DNA from: Candidatus Aenigmatarchaeota archaeon
GTDB taxonomy: Archaea > Aenigmatarchaeota > Aenigmatarchaeia > GW2011-AR5
DNA: 59,170 nucleotides
Assembly (NCBI GenBank): GCA_016193585.1
Contig: JACPRW010000001.1
Coordinates: forward strand, 1-59,170
Direction: 5' to 3'
Below are positions 5,768 through 14,885 of the stretch, piece after piece; position 1 is the stretch's first letter; every line of letters starts with the position of its first letter. The notes beneath the pieces are model-generated. The model worked only from the letters and a program-made list of their open reading frames with translations. It made no database searches and was not told where the DNA came from. The position numbers and the translations under genes are program-made.

Positions 5768-8700
5768 ATGGAAGACGAACGAATGCATTCGTATCAGGTG
5801 CTGCTTGACGCGTTCAAGCATTCGGTCGGCTTTGCTAGTCATCAGATTACTTCGTTCAACGAGTTCATCGACTACAGGTTGCAGCGCATCATGGACGAAA
5901 TCGGCGAAATCGTGCTCGAGACGCCCGACCTTGCGGAATTCAAGATAAAACTCGGCAAGGTGCGGCTGCCGAAGCCGTCCATCAAGGAAGCCGATGGCGC
6001 GGTGCGGAAAATAACGCCGCTCGAGGCACGCGTCAGGGACCTCACGTACGCTTCTCCCATTTTTGTCGAGATGGTCCCGGTCATCAACGGCGTCGAGCAG
6101 GAGCCGCAGGAAGTCAAGCTCGGCGAGCTTCCGGTAATGCTGAAATCAAAGCTGTGCGTTCTCGAGGGGCTCAATGAAACCGAGCTCATGGAGATAGGCG
6201 AGGACCCGAAGGACCCGGGCGGCTACTTCATCATCAACGGCACCGAGCGCGTGCTCGTCATGGTAGAGGAGGTCCTCTCGAACAGGCCGGTCATCGAGCG
6301 GAAAGGCGACGCCGAAACGGCGCGCATCAACTCCGAAGCGTCGGGCTTCGTGCAGCGCCACATCCTTGAGCGCAAGGGCGGCATCGTCACCATCTCATTC
6401 GCCAACCTCAAGAAGCTGCCGGTCATCGTGCTGCTCCGCGCGCTTGGGCTCGAGACGGACAAGGAAATCATCGAGGCTATCTCGACGCGAAAAGAGGAGA
6501 TGCAGGAGATATATTTCAACCTGTACGAAATCGGCGAATCGGACATCAAGACGGTAGAAGACGCAAAGGAATTCATGGGCAAAAAGCTCAAAATCCCGCA
6601 GCAGGAGTACCGCGACAAGCGTGTCAATGACATCCTTGACAAGTACCTGCTTCCTCACCTTGGCCAGGATAAGAAGGCGCGAAGGGAGAAGGCGCTCTAC
6701 CTCGCGAAGGTCGTCAGGAAGCTGCTCAAGCTCGGGCTCGATGAAATCAGCGAGCAGGACATCGACCACTACGGCAACAAGCGGCTCCGCCAGGTGAGCG
6801 ATTTTCTCGAGATACTGTTCCGCTCGATACTGCTCGGCAAATACGGCCTCGTTTCGCGCATCGTCTATTCCTACCAGAAGCTTGTCAAGAGGGGCAAGAT
6901 GCCGGCCATCAAGTCAATCGTAGAAAGCGATTATCTCTCGAAAAGAATCATTTCCCACATGGCGACGGGCCAGTGGGTCGGCGGCAGGACAGGCGTATGC
7001 CAGCGCCTCGAGCGCACGAACTTCGTCAGGATGATTGCGCACCTCCGCAACATCATATCGCCGCTGAGCGCGTCGCAGGAGCATTTCGAGGCGCGTGCAC
7101 TCCACGCCACGCACTGGGGAAGGCTCTGCTGCGAGGAGACACCTGAAGGCGTCAACATCGGGTTGCGAAAATACCTTGCCGTCATGGCGGTCATATCGGA
7201 CACGGCTGCCGAGAAGGACAAGGAGCTTGTCAGCGAAATCGTCAAGAAGGAGCAGGGAGAGCATATCGTGTTCCTTGACGGCAAGGTTATCGGAACAACT
7301 GAAAAGCCTGAGTTGCTTGTCGAAAAAATACGCTCGAAACGCCGCATGGGCATGCTGTCGCCGAACATCAATGTTGCGCTGGTTCCTGATTTCGAGGAAG
7401 TCCACATCAATGCCGACGCGGGAAGGCTGCAGCGCCCGCTCATTGTCATCGAGAACGGCAAGCCGAAACTCACCGCAAAGCACATCGAGCGCCTTGAGCA
7501 AGAAGAGCTCACGTGGAACGAGCTGCTCAAGGAAGGCATCATCGAGTACGCCGACGCGGAAGAGGAGAACAACATGCTCGTTGCGCTTGGCGAGGCGTCA
7601 ATCGCCAAGGACACGACGCATATCGAAATCCATCCGGCAACCATCCTCGGTCTGTCGGCATCGCTCGTGCCGTTTGCGGTCTACAATCGTGGCGACCGTG
7701 TCAACTTCGGCGCAAAAATGTCCGGCCAGAGCCTGGGCATTTACGCGACGAATTACCTCGTGCGGAGCGACACCAAGGCTGATGTGCTGCTCTATCCGCA
7801 GATGCCGCTCATCAACACGGCCGTCGGCAAGGAGCTCGACCTCGACACGCACAGCCAGGGGCAGAACGTCATCATGGCAATCATGAGCTACAAAGGCTAC
7901 AACATGGAGGACGGCGTTATCGTCAACAAAGCCTCGATAGAGCGCGGTTTTGGCAGGTCATTTTTCTTCAGAAACTACGTAACCGAAGAGAAAAAATACT
8001 GGGGCATCGAGAAGGATGAAATAAAAATACCCGACAAGTCAGTCTCGGGCTACCGGACCGAGGAGGCGTATGCAAACCTTTCGGCAGACGGCATCGTCAA
8101 CAGGGAGACGGCGGTCAATTCCAGCGATGTGCTCATCGGCAAGGTGTCGCCGCTGCGGTTCTTCGGCCCGATGGAGAGCTTCATGGTGGAAACCGAAAGC
8201 AGGCGCGAGACGTCAGAGACGATACGCCACGGCGAGGACGGCATCGTCGACAACGTGTTCGTCACCGAGACCATCAGTGGCAACAAGCTCGTCAAGATTA
8301 ATGTCCGTTCCAGCCGGATGCCCGAACTGGGCGACAAGTTCGCTTCCCGGCACGGCCAGAAAGGCGTCGTGGCGCTCATCGTGCCCGAGGAAGACATGCC
8401 GTTCACGGCAGACGGCACGATACCGGACATCATTATCAACCCGCATGCCATTCCGAGCAGGATGACCATCGGCCAGCTGCTCGAGGTCATCGCGTCAAAG
8501 GTCGCTGCGCTGGGCGGCGCTGAAATCGACGGCTCTGCATTCTCGCACGTTTCCGAGGAGAACCTGAGGAAGTCGCTCAGGAAATTCGGCTTCAGGGACG
8601 ACGGCAAGGAAATGATGCACGACGGCGTGACCGGCAAGCAGTTCGAGGCGCGCATCCTCGTGGGGCCGTGCTTCTACCAGAAGCTGCACCACATGGTTGC

Positions 8701-9052
8701 GAACAAGATACAGGCGCGCGCACGTGGCCCGGTCACGCTGCTGACGAAGCAGCCGACTGCAGGCCGCGTCAAGCAGGGCGGCCTCCGTCTCGGCGAAATG
8801 GAGAAGGACTGCCTCATAGCGCACGGCACCGCGCTGCTGCTCAAGGAGCGCTTCGGCTCTGACCGGTACAGCGTCCCGATATGCGACAAGTGCGGTTTCG
8901 CTGCAATTGACGACAAGGCGAAAGGCCGCAAGTACTGCCCTGTCTGCAAGAAATCAAAAATCATCGACGTGGAGATGAGCTACGCGTTCAAGCTCATGCT
9001 CGACGAGCTGAAGTGCCTGGGCATATACCCGAAGATTAATGTTGAAGAATAA
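5768..9052 (+). CDS. rpoB: DNA-directed RNA polymerase subunit B (fused B''/B')
   Basis: This is the second-largest RNA polymerase subunit, in one piece; some methanogens split it into B'' and B'. It has GTERVLVMVEEV early, the SQGQNVIMAIMSYKGYNMEDG region, GDKFASRHGQKGVV (switch/hybrid-binding region), and a C-terminal zinc site CDKCGF...CPVCKKS. The reading frame is open 39 bases further upstream, but a GAGGT motif seven bases before ATG 5768 (MEDERMHSY) fixes that start, giving 1094 residues. Codon use is GC-rich and ordinary for the core genes. It is co-oriented with rpoH and rpoA1, separated from the latter by a structured segment and one small gene. Confidence 0.98.
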   Translation: MEDERMHSYQVLLDAFKHSVGFASHQITSFNEFIDYRLQRIMDEIGEIVLETPDLAEFKIKLGKVRLPKPSIKEADGAVRKITPLEARVRDLTYASPIFVEMVPVINGVEQEPQEVKLGELPVMLKSKLCVLEGLNETELMEIGEDPKDPGGYFIINGTERVLVMVEEVLSNRPVIERKGDAETARINSEASGFVQRHILERKGGIVTISFANLKKLPVIVLLRALGLETDKEIIEAISTRKEEMQEIYFNLYEIGESDIKTVEDAKEFMGKKLKIPQQEYRDKRVNDILDKYLLPHLGQDKKARREKALYLAKVVRKLLKLGLDEISEQDIDHYGNKRLRQVSDFLEILFRSILLGKYGLVSRIVYSYQKLVKRGKMPAIKSIVESDYLSKRIISHMATGQWVGGRTGVCQRLERTNFVRMIAHLRNIISPLSASQEHFEARALHATHWGRLCCEETPEGVNIGLRKYLAVMAVISDTAAEKDKELVSEIVKKEQGEHIVFLDGKVIGTTEKPELLVEKIRSKRRMGMLSPNINVALVPDFEEVHINADAGRLQRPLIVIENGKPKLTAKHIERLEQEELTWNELLKEGIIEYADAEEENNMLVALGEASIAKDTTHIEIHPATILGLSASLVPFAVYNRGDRVNFGAKMSGQSLGIYATNYLVRSDTKADVLLYPQMPLINTAVGKELDLDTHSQGQNVIMAIMSYKGYNMEDGVIVNKASIERGFGRSFFFRNYVTEEKKYWGIEKDEIKIPDKSVSGYRTEEAYANLSADGIVNRETAVNSSDVLIGKVSPLRFFGPMESFMVETESRRETSETIRHGEDGIVDNVFVTETISGNKLVKINVRSSRMPELGDKFASRHGQKGVVALIVPEEDMPFTADGTIPDIIINPHAIPSRMTIGQLLEVIASKVAALGGAEIDGSAFSHVSEENLRKSLRKFGFRDDGKEMMHDGVTGKQFEARILVGPCFYQKLHHMVANKIQARARGPVTLLTKQPTAGRVKQGGLRLGEMEKDCLIAHGTALLLKERFGSDRYSVPICDKCGFAAIDDKAKGRKYCPVCKKSKIIDVEMSYAFKLMLDELKCLGIYPKINVEE

Positions 9053-9055
9053 AAT

Positions 9056-9212
9056 GGGATACGGCAAGGAAATGCATTTCCTTGCGTACACACAGAGCAA
9101 GGCTCTGTGCAGTATCTGCAGAAAGCAGAGCTTTCTGAGATGCCAAGGAACTCCCTGAGTTCCTTGAGCACGATGCATGCGTCGAGTGAAGCGACACATG
9201 CAGGGTATGAGG
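9056..9212 (+). promoter_or_regulatory. Hairpin-array leader between rpoB and the following ORF
   Basis: Five perfect short hairpins follow one another: GCAAGGAAA/TTTCCTTGC, CACAGAGC/GCTCTGTG, CAGAAAGC/GCTTTCTG, CAAGGAACT/AGTTCCTTG and GTCGAGTG/-GCGAC. The array is bounded by GGGATAC at its start and GGGTAT at its end, as before rpoH. The end overlaps the GAGGAG Shine-Dalgarno motif of the next gene, so folding could control its translation or expression of the downstream rpoA genes. Confidence 0.45.
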
Positions 9213-9221
9213 AGTGAAGAC

Positions 9222-9623
9222 ATGTCAAGAGCGATAAAAGATGTCGTCGTTGGGCGACGGAGAATTCGATTCGGCTACCTCGCCTGTAATACCACATTCG
9301 GGAAGGCTGTGGCGTACGTTTTTAGGGAACCGCTTGGTACATACCTCATGAGACCAGGCAGCTACATTGCAAGAGTAGTGCGCGATGGGTATCCATTCGG
9401 ATTGTTGTTTGAAACCGATGGCAGCACATCATTCGCAACATTCAGGCTTGACGGCGACCACACGAGAGATGATGTCAATCGCCGTATGGATGATTTTCTG
9501 GATGGTACGAAAAGTTCTGAGATTGGCGTTCCTGGCGAGCTTGAGCAATTCAGTAATGCGCATCAGCAGTCATTCATGGCTAACACAACAAGGCATCCGC
9601 ACGCCAATCATAAGAACAACTAA
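9222..9623 (+). CDS. Hypothetical protein inserted in the rpo operon
   Basis: The 133-residue protein starts at an ATG nine bases after GAGGAG; in-frame GTG/ATG codons upstream lie inside the hairpin array and are less likely. It has a basic N-terminal half (VVVGRRRIRFGYLACNTTFGKAVAYVFREPLG), a beta-rich middle and a hydrophilic His/Asn-rich tail. I recognise no domain. The archaeal rpoB-rpoA1 junction is normally gene-free, so this gene looks like a lineage-specific insertion. Its base composition is lower in GC than rpoB and rpoA1. It ends 12 bases before rpoA1 and so is probably co-transcribed. Confidence 0.6.
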   Translation: MSRAIKDVVVGRRRIRFGYLACNTTFGKAVAYVFREPLGTYLMRPGSYIARVVRDGYPFGLLFETDGSTSFATFRLDGDHTRDDVNRRMDDFLDGTKSSEIGVPGELEQFSNAHQQSFMANTTRHPHANHKNN

Positions 9624-9635
9624 TGGTGGTATTCT

Positions 9636-12146
9636 ATGACAAAAGTAAAATCGATCGATTTCAGGTTCCTGTCGCCGAAGATGATCAAGGAAATGGCGGC
9701 CATCAAGATCGAGCAGGCAGAGCTGTACGACCCTGACGGCTACCCGATAGACGGCGGCCTCACCGACCTGCATCTCGGCGTCGTCGACCCGGGCCTTCGC
9801 TGCCGCACGTGCGGCGGGACCATCGGCCAGTGCCTCGGGCACTTTGGTTACCTGGAGCTCACCAAGCCCGTTGTCCACCCGCTGTTCGGCAAAAAAATCT
9901 ATATGCTGCTCCGCGCCGTGTGCAGGAAGTGCTCGCGCATACTCGCATCGTCTGACGATGCCAAGCAGATCAAGGGCAACCCGCTCGTCGAGCTGTACAA
10001 GAAGGCGCCGAAGACGTGCCCGCACTGCGGCGAGAAGCAGAAGCAGCTCGTGTACCAGAAGCCCACGTCGTTCCGCGAGGGCAAGGATGAGTTGACGAGC
10101 GAGGAAGTCCGCCAGCGGCTTGAGAAAATTCCCGAAGAGGACATCGAGCTGTTCAGGATAAAGGGCGGCAGGCCGGAATGGTTTGTGCTTACCATATTGC
10201 CGGTGCCGCCGGTCACGGTCCGGCCGTCCATCACGCTCGAGACGGGCGAGCGTTCCGAAGATGACCTCACCCATAAGCTCGTCGACGTCGTGCGCATCAA
10301 CGAGCGGCTGCGCAAGAACCTCGAGCTTGGCGCCCCTGATTTCATCATCGCCGACATATGGGAGCTGCTCCAGTACCACGTTTCGACGCTCATGAGCAAC
10401 GAAATTTCGACGCTGCCGCCTGCACGCCACCGCTCGGGAAGGGCGCTGAAAACGCTCATCCAGCGGCTGAGCAAGAAGGAAGGGCGCTTCAGGGGCAACC
10501 TGTCCGGCAAGCGCGTGAATTTCTCTGCACGAACGGTCATTTCCCCGGACTCGCGCATCTCGATAGGCGAGGTCGGGGTTCCGCTTGAAATCGCACGGGA
10601 GCTTACGGTGCCGGTGAAAGTCAACAAAAACAACCTCGCTGCGATGAAGAAGCTGATACTCAACGGTTCCGTCGTGCACCCGGGCGCAAACTACGTCATC
10701 CGGTCAGACGGCATACGGAAGAAAATCACCGAGGAAAACAAGAAGGACATCGCCGAGGAGCTCGCGATCGGCTACGTTGTCGAGAAGCACCTCGAGGACG
10801 GCGACATCACCATCATGAACCGCCAGCCGTCGCTTCACCGCATGAGCATGATGGCCCACCGCGCGCGCATCATGCCGTACCGGACGCTGCGGCTCAACCT
10901 CGCCGTGACCATACCGTACAATGCGGATTTTGACGGCGACGAGATGAACCTTCACATACCGCAGACCGAGGAGGCGCAGACCGAAGCGGAGATGCTCATG
11001 AAGGTGGAGAACCACATCCGCTCGCCGCGCTACGGCCTGCCTATCATCGCATGCAAGCACGACCACATCACCGGCTGCTACCTGCTCACCCAGAAGGATG
11101 CAAAGTTCAGCAGGAAAGAAGCAAGCGGCATACTGTTCGCCATAGGCATCGAGGACTTCGCCCTCAAGGACGAGTACACGGGCAAGGAACTGTTCAGCTA
11201 CATCCTCCCGAAAGACCTCACCATGACATTCAAGTCGTCTGTCGCCGAATGCAAGTGCGCTTCTGACGATTGCACCCACGACGCGTGGGTCGTCATCACG
11301 AACGGCGTCCTCAAGAAGGGGGTTATCGACGACAACGCGCTGGGCGAAAAGAAGGGAAAGCTCATCGACGCCATCGAGAAGAGGTACGGCGGGCACGCGG
11401 CGAGCATGTTCATCGACAAGGTATCGCTCCTCGCACTCGAGGTCGTTTCGCGCCTCGGGTTCAGCATTTCGATAAGCGACGAGGACATTTCCGACCGCGC
11501 GCAGAAGCGCATCGGGAAAATACTCGACGACTACAAGGAGATTGTCGGCAGGTTCGTAAAGGATTACGAGGCGGGCAAATTCGAGAAGATACCCGGGATG
11601 ACGCCGGAGATGACGCTTGAGAACAAAATCCTGCAGGTCGGCGGCGAAACGTCGAACGAGGCGAACGACATCATCAGGAAGGACCTCCCGCTGAATTCGT
11701 CGGTCGTCATGGCGCGCACCGGCGCGCGGGGAAGCTTCGTCAACCTGACGCAGATGTGCGCGTTTGTCGGGCAGGAGTCGCTGGAGGGCGAGCGCATCCA
11801 CCGCGGGTTTGTCAACCGCACGCTGTCGCACTTCAGGCCGGGGGACCTCGGGCTGGAGGCGCGCGGATTTGTGCGGCACGGCTACAAGGAGGGTCTCACC
11901 CCGATTGAATTTTTCTTTGACGCGATGAACTCGCGGGAGAACCTGATGGACAAGTCGCTGCACACGCGGCACTCGGGGTACATGGAGCGCCGGCTCGTCA
12001 ACGCGCTCCAGGACCTGCGCGTGGAGTACGATGGCACGGTCCGCGACTCGAAGGGAAGGATTGTCCAGTTCATCGCGGGCGAGGACGGCATCGACCCCGC
12101 AAAGAGCGACGGCGGCGGCATTGCCTTCGAGAGGGTGCTGGAATAG
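9636..12146 (+). CDS. rpoA1: DNA-directed RNA polymerase subunit A'
   Basis: This is the N-terminal two-thirds of the largest RNA polymerase subunit, 836 residues. It shows the first zinc site CRTCGG...CLGHFGY (res. ~56-72), a second cysteine set CRKCS...CPHCGEK, the GNLSGKRVNFSARTVISPD region, and the catalytic NADFDGDEMN motif (~430) that holds the three Mg-binding aspartates. The bridge-helix region is near the C-terminus (EARGFVRHGYKEGLTPIEFFF). The subunit ends after the jaw-side region, as in other archaea with split A'/A''. rpoA2 follows 21 bases later. Confidence 0.98.
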   Translation: MTKVKSIDFRFLSPKMIKEMAAIKIEQAELYDPDGYPIDGGLTDLHLGVVDPGLRCRTCGGTIGQCLGHFGYLELTKPVVHPLFGKKIYMLLRAVCRKCSRILASSDDAKQIKGNPLVELYKKAPKTCPHCGEKQKQLVYQKPTSFREGKDELTSEEVRQRLEKIPEEDIELFRIKGGRPEWFVLTILPVPPVTVRPSITLETGERSEDDLTHKLVDVVRINERLRKNLELGAPDFIIADIWELLQYHVSTLMSNEISTLPPARHRSGRALKTLIQRLSKKEGRFRGNLSGKRVNFSARTVISPDSRISIGEVGVPLEIARELTVPVKVNKNNLAAMKKLILNGSVVHPGANYVIRSDGIRKKITEENKKDIAEELAIGYVVEKHLEDGDITIMNRQPSLHRMSMMAHRARIMPYRTLRLNLAVTIPYNADFDGDEMNLHIPQTEEAQTEAEMLMKVENHIRSPRYGLPIIACKHDHITGCYLLTQKDAKFSRKEASGILFAIGIEDFALKDEYTGKELFSYILPKDLTMTFKSSVAECKCASDDCTHDAWVVITNGVLKKGVIDDNALGEKKGKLIDAIEKRYGGHAASMFIDKVSLLALEVVSRLGFSISISDEDISDRAQKRIGKILDDYKEIVGRFVKDYEAGKFEKIPGMTPEMTLENKILQVGGETSNEANDIIRKDLPLNSSVVMARTGARGSFVNLTQMCAFVGQESLEGERIHRGFVNRTLSHFRPGDLGLEARGFVRHGYKEGLTPIEFFFDAMNSRENLMDKSLHTRHSGYMERRLVNALQDLRVEYDGTVRDSKGRIVQFIAGEDGIDPAKSDGGGIAFERVLE

Positions 12147-12167
12147 AAAAAACAGGAAGATAGGTGT

Positions 12168-14720
12168 ATGCGTATGGACGAAAATGATTCTGTCGAAATC
12201 CCCCAAGCCATCCTGCAGAAATTCGAGGAGTACTGCAGGGAGAACAAGATAACCGGCAAGGAAAAGGAGGAGAAGTTCAAACAACTCAGGGAATGGATGC
12301 ACCGGTACGTGTTCGAGCCGGGCGAGGCCATCGGCATAATCGCGGCGCAGTCGATCAGCGAGCCTGCCACGCAGATGTCGACTTCCCCCTATGAAAAAGT
12401 TATACTGAAAAGGAATGGTGTAATAAATACAATTGAAATAGGCAAGTTTACGGATGCAATAGTGGAAGAATTGGGCAAAACGATTGGCGAATGGGATGTA
12501 TCCGATATATCGTCTGCAGGAGTATATGTGCCGAGCATTAACGAGGAGGAAAAAATAGAATGGAAAAAAGTCCTTGCAGTAAGCAGGCATAAATCACCTA
12601 AAAAGCTGTTAAAGATAGCCACATTTTCTGGCAGACAGATAGTTGCAACAGACTCGCACTCTTTCATAACAAGACGAAATAACAAAATAATACCCATTGC
12701 AGGGTCTGATTTAACCATGAACGATAGAATTCCTGTACTAAAGTACCTCCCAGAGAATTGCATAGAAACCGTAAATGTTAAAAATCATATTACAAGTCCT
12801 CTAAAAGAACGTTCTGGATTTTTGTATTCAACATGGAAATCAAAACCGATTCCTGCAAAAATAAACCTGGACTATTGTTTCGGTTGGTTTATAGGAGCGT
12901 ATCTTTCAGAAGGCAGTTGCAATGGCAACCAGATAACTATTTCAAATATAGACGAATCTTTTATACTGAACGGGAAAATATTTGCTGAAAAGATAGGCAT
13001 AGATTTCAAAGACAGGTTTTATGACGGTGAATTTGGTGACGGCAGAAGTCTTACTATAAATTCCGCTATTCTGTCCAAATTCATGATTTCAACATGCGGT
13101 GCGGGTTCTTCCAAGAAGCATGTGCCATACTTTGCTTACAGCGCAAAGGAAGAGTTTGTTTCCGGTCTGTTGAGAGGTTATTTTGACGGGGACGGGAATG
13201 TTCACCCTGAAAGAAATCTTATAAGGGTTTCATCGAATTCAAAAGAACTTTTGGATGGCATATGTCTGCTTCTTGCACGTTTTGGGATATTTGCTTATAA
13301 AAAACAAAATAAACACCAGTTTGGATTGTTAATACCCTACAAATATGCGCCAATTTTCCTAGAAAAGATAGGATCTGATATAGCCAGAAAAGCTGATGGC
13401 CTTGAAAAAATGGCAGAGAATGCAAAGGACTACTGGAATAAAAAGTCGCAGGACTTCACCGATATGATAAGCGGACTTGATGATGTACTCTATAGAGTGG
13501 CAAAAAAGTTGAAATACCCGACAAGATACGTAAACAACTTTACGAAAAGACAAAAAATTGGAAGAACTGCCTTGTACAGGTACATGAGTTTATTCGAAAA
13601 AATCGCAGCAGAAAAAAATGTAGATATATCCCATGAGATTAAACTTATGCGCAGAATGTTTTCTTCCGATGTGGTATGGGATAGAATAACGAGCATAGAA
13701 TACATTAGGCCTGATTTTGACTATGTCTATGACCTTACCGTTGAAGGGACGGAAACCTTCACAACCTTCGATGGCATTGTCACGCACAACACGATGCGCT
13801 CCTACACGCTCGCGTCGCAGAGTGACAGGCTTTCAAAGGTGACGCAGGGCCTTCCGCGGCTTATCGAGATTTTCGACGCGCGGAAGACGTACGAGAAGAA
13901 CATGCTCATTTACCTGAAGGAGCAGTACAACACCAAGGAGAAGGCGCGGGAAATCGCAAACCGCATCAGGTCGATGAAAGTTGCGGACATCACGCGGTCG
14001 CATTCCATTGACCTGGTCGAGATGCGCATAGAGCTCGAGCTCGAGCGCGAAGGTGACAAGGAAAAGGTCAAGAAGATCGTCTCGAAGTACCTCAAGGAAG
14101 CTGAAATATCGTTCAGGGAGAACAAGGTATTCATCAAGCCCAAAAAGGAGGAGATGCACAACCTCCGCAAGATCCGCAACAAGCTGCTGCGGTTCCACGT
14201 CGACGGCGTGAAAGGCGTCGAAAACGTGGTCGTCATCAAGGAGGACGAGGACTGGGTCATCCAGTCGCAGGGCACCAACCTCAAGAAGGTGCTCAAGATG
14301 GGGGAGGTCGATGTCAGCAGGACCAGGACCAATGACGTGTATCAGGTGTACGAGATTCTCGGCGTCGAGGCGGCGCGGAACATTATATTAAAAGAGGCGA
14401 AGGAAACGCTCGACGAGCAGGGGCTGGACGTGGACATACGTCATCTCATGCTCCTTGCGGATACCATGACATTCGATGGCGAGGTGAAGGCCATCGGCAG
14501 GTACGGCGTTTCCGGCAAGAAAGCATCGGTGCTCGCGAAGGCGAACTTCGAGGAGACGAAGAAGCACCTCATCAACGCGTCGTTCTACGGCGAGTCGGAT
14601 ACGCTGGACGGCGTCATCGAAAACATACTCCTCGGACAGATCGCGCCTATCGGCACCGGCATGGTCGAGCTGACCATTGACATGGAAAAGATGCGCGCCG
14701 CGCTGAAGGCGAAAGAATAA
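12168..14720 (+). CDS. rpoA2: RNA polymerase subunit A'' precursor with an intein
   Basis: The 850-residue precursor contains 379 extein residues and a 471-residue intein. The N-extein ends GIIAAQSISEPATQM (res. 70), the first part of the trigger loop; the C-extein resumes TMRSYTLASQSDRLSKVTQGLPRLIEIFDARK. After splicing the sequence reads EPATQM-TMRSYT, where most organisms have EPGTQM-TMRTFH: the trigger-loop histidine, which sits against the incoming NTP triphosphate, is replaced by threonine. The rest (cleft and C-terminal clamp-like segments, GTGMVELTIDM at the end) is typical of A''. Extein codons are GC-rich, intein codons AT-rich. It is followed by a paired-hairpin element and the L30e gene. 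Confidence 0.97.
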   Translation: MRMDENDSVEIPQAILQKFEEYCRENKITGKEKEEKFKQLREWMHRYVFEPGEAIGIIAAQSISEPATQMSTSPYEKVILKRNGVINTIEIGKFTDAIVEELGKTIGEWDVSDISSAGVYVPSINEEEKIEWKKVLAVSRHKSPKKLLKIATFSGRQIVATDSHSFITRRNNKIIPIAGSDLTMNDRIPVLKYLPENCIETVNVKNHITSPLKERSGFLYSTWKSKPIPAKINLDYCFGWFIGAYLSEGSCNGNQITISNIDESFILNGKIFAEKIGIDFKDRFYDGEFGDGRSLTINSAILSKFMISTCGAGSSKKHVPYFAYSAKEEFVSGLLRGYFDGDGNVHPERNLIRVSSNSKELLDGICLLLARFGIFAYKKQNKHQFGLLIPYKYAPIFLEKIGSDIARKADGLEKMAENAKDYWNKKSQDFTDMISGLDDVLYRVAKKLKYPTRYVNNFTKRQKIGRTALYRYMSLFEKIAAEKNVDISHEIKLMRRMFSSDVVWDRITSIEYIRPDFDYVYDLTVEGTETFTTFDGIVTHNTMRSYTLASQSDRLSKVTQGLPRLIEIFDARKTYEKNMLIYLKEQYNTKEKAREIANRIRSMKVADITRSHSIDLVEMRIELELEREGDKEKVKKIVSKYLKEAEISFRENKVFIKPKKEEMHNLRKIRNKLLRFHVDGVKGVENVVVIKEDEDWVIQSQGTNLKKVLKMGEVDVSRTRTNDVYQVYEILGVEAARNIILKEAKETLDEQGLDVDIRHLMLLADTMTFDGEVKAIGRYGVSGKKASVLAKANFEETKKHLINASFYGESDTLDGVIENILLGQIAPIGTGMVELTIDMEKMRAALKAKE
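12378..13790 (+). mobile_element. Intein with LAGLIDADG homing endonuclease in RpoA'' trigger loop
   Basis: The intein is 471 residues, starting at Ser (codon 12378) and ending THN, with Thr as the +1 residue. Splicing motifs are visible: block B TDSHSF (~res. 95), block F/G YDLTVEGTETFTTFDGIVTHN-like end with the penultimate His and terminal Asn. Two LAGLIDADG helices occur: FGWFIGAYLSEGS and LLRGYFDGDGN, each ending in the acidic catalytic position, so the homing nuclease may be intact. AT-rich codon use contrasts sharply with the flanking exteins, which indicates recent arrival. The insertion point is inside the conserved QM/TMR sequence of the trigger loop, so unspliced polymerase cannot work. 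Confidence 0.97.
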
Positions 14721-14728
14721 GTAATACG

Positions 14729-14869
14729 TATAGCAGGTTCGAACGAAAAGTTCCAGTAGTGTTCGAACCTACCATAGATAATTGCGCAGCTTATGTCGTA
14801 TTAACGCGCAATTTTCTATAGGTGAATTGCAAATAATATCAGGACATAACCAGTGCAATTCACCATATA
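14729..14869. repeat. Half unit (E-type hairpin) joined to a subfamily B paired-hairpin element
   Basis: Positions 14729-14777 form one hairpin (GGTTCGAAC / GTTCGAACC) with loop GAAAAGTTCCAGTA. It shares its terminal TAG with a complete subfamily B unit at 14774-14869 (arms AATTGCGC/GCGCAATT and GTGAATTGCA/TGCAATTCAC). The B unit is repeated identically at 17071-17166. The terminal CATATAAA lies about 20-35 bases before the possible L30e starts and may be that gene's TATA box. Confidence 0.8.
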
Positions 14870-14885
14870 AACGGCGCTACCAGAG

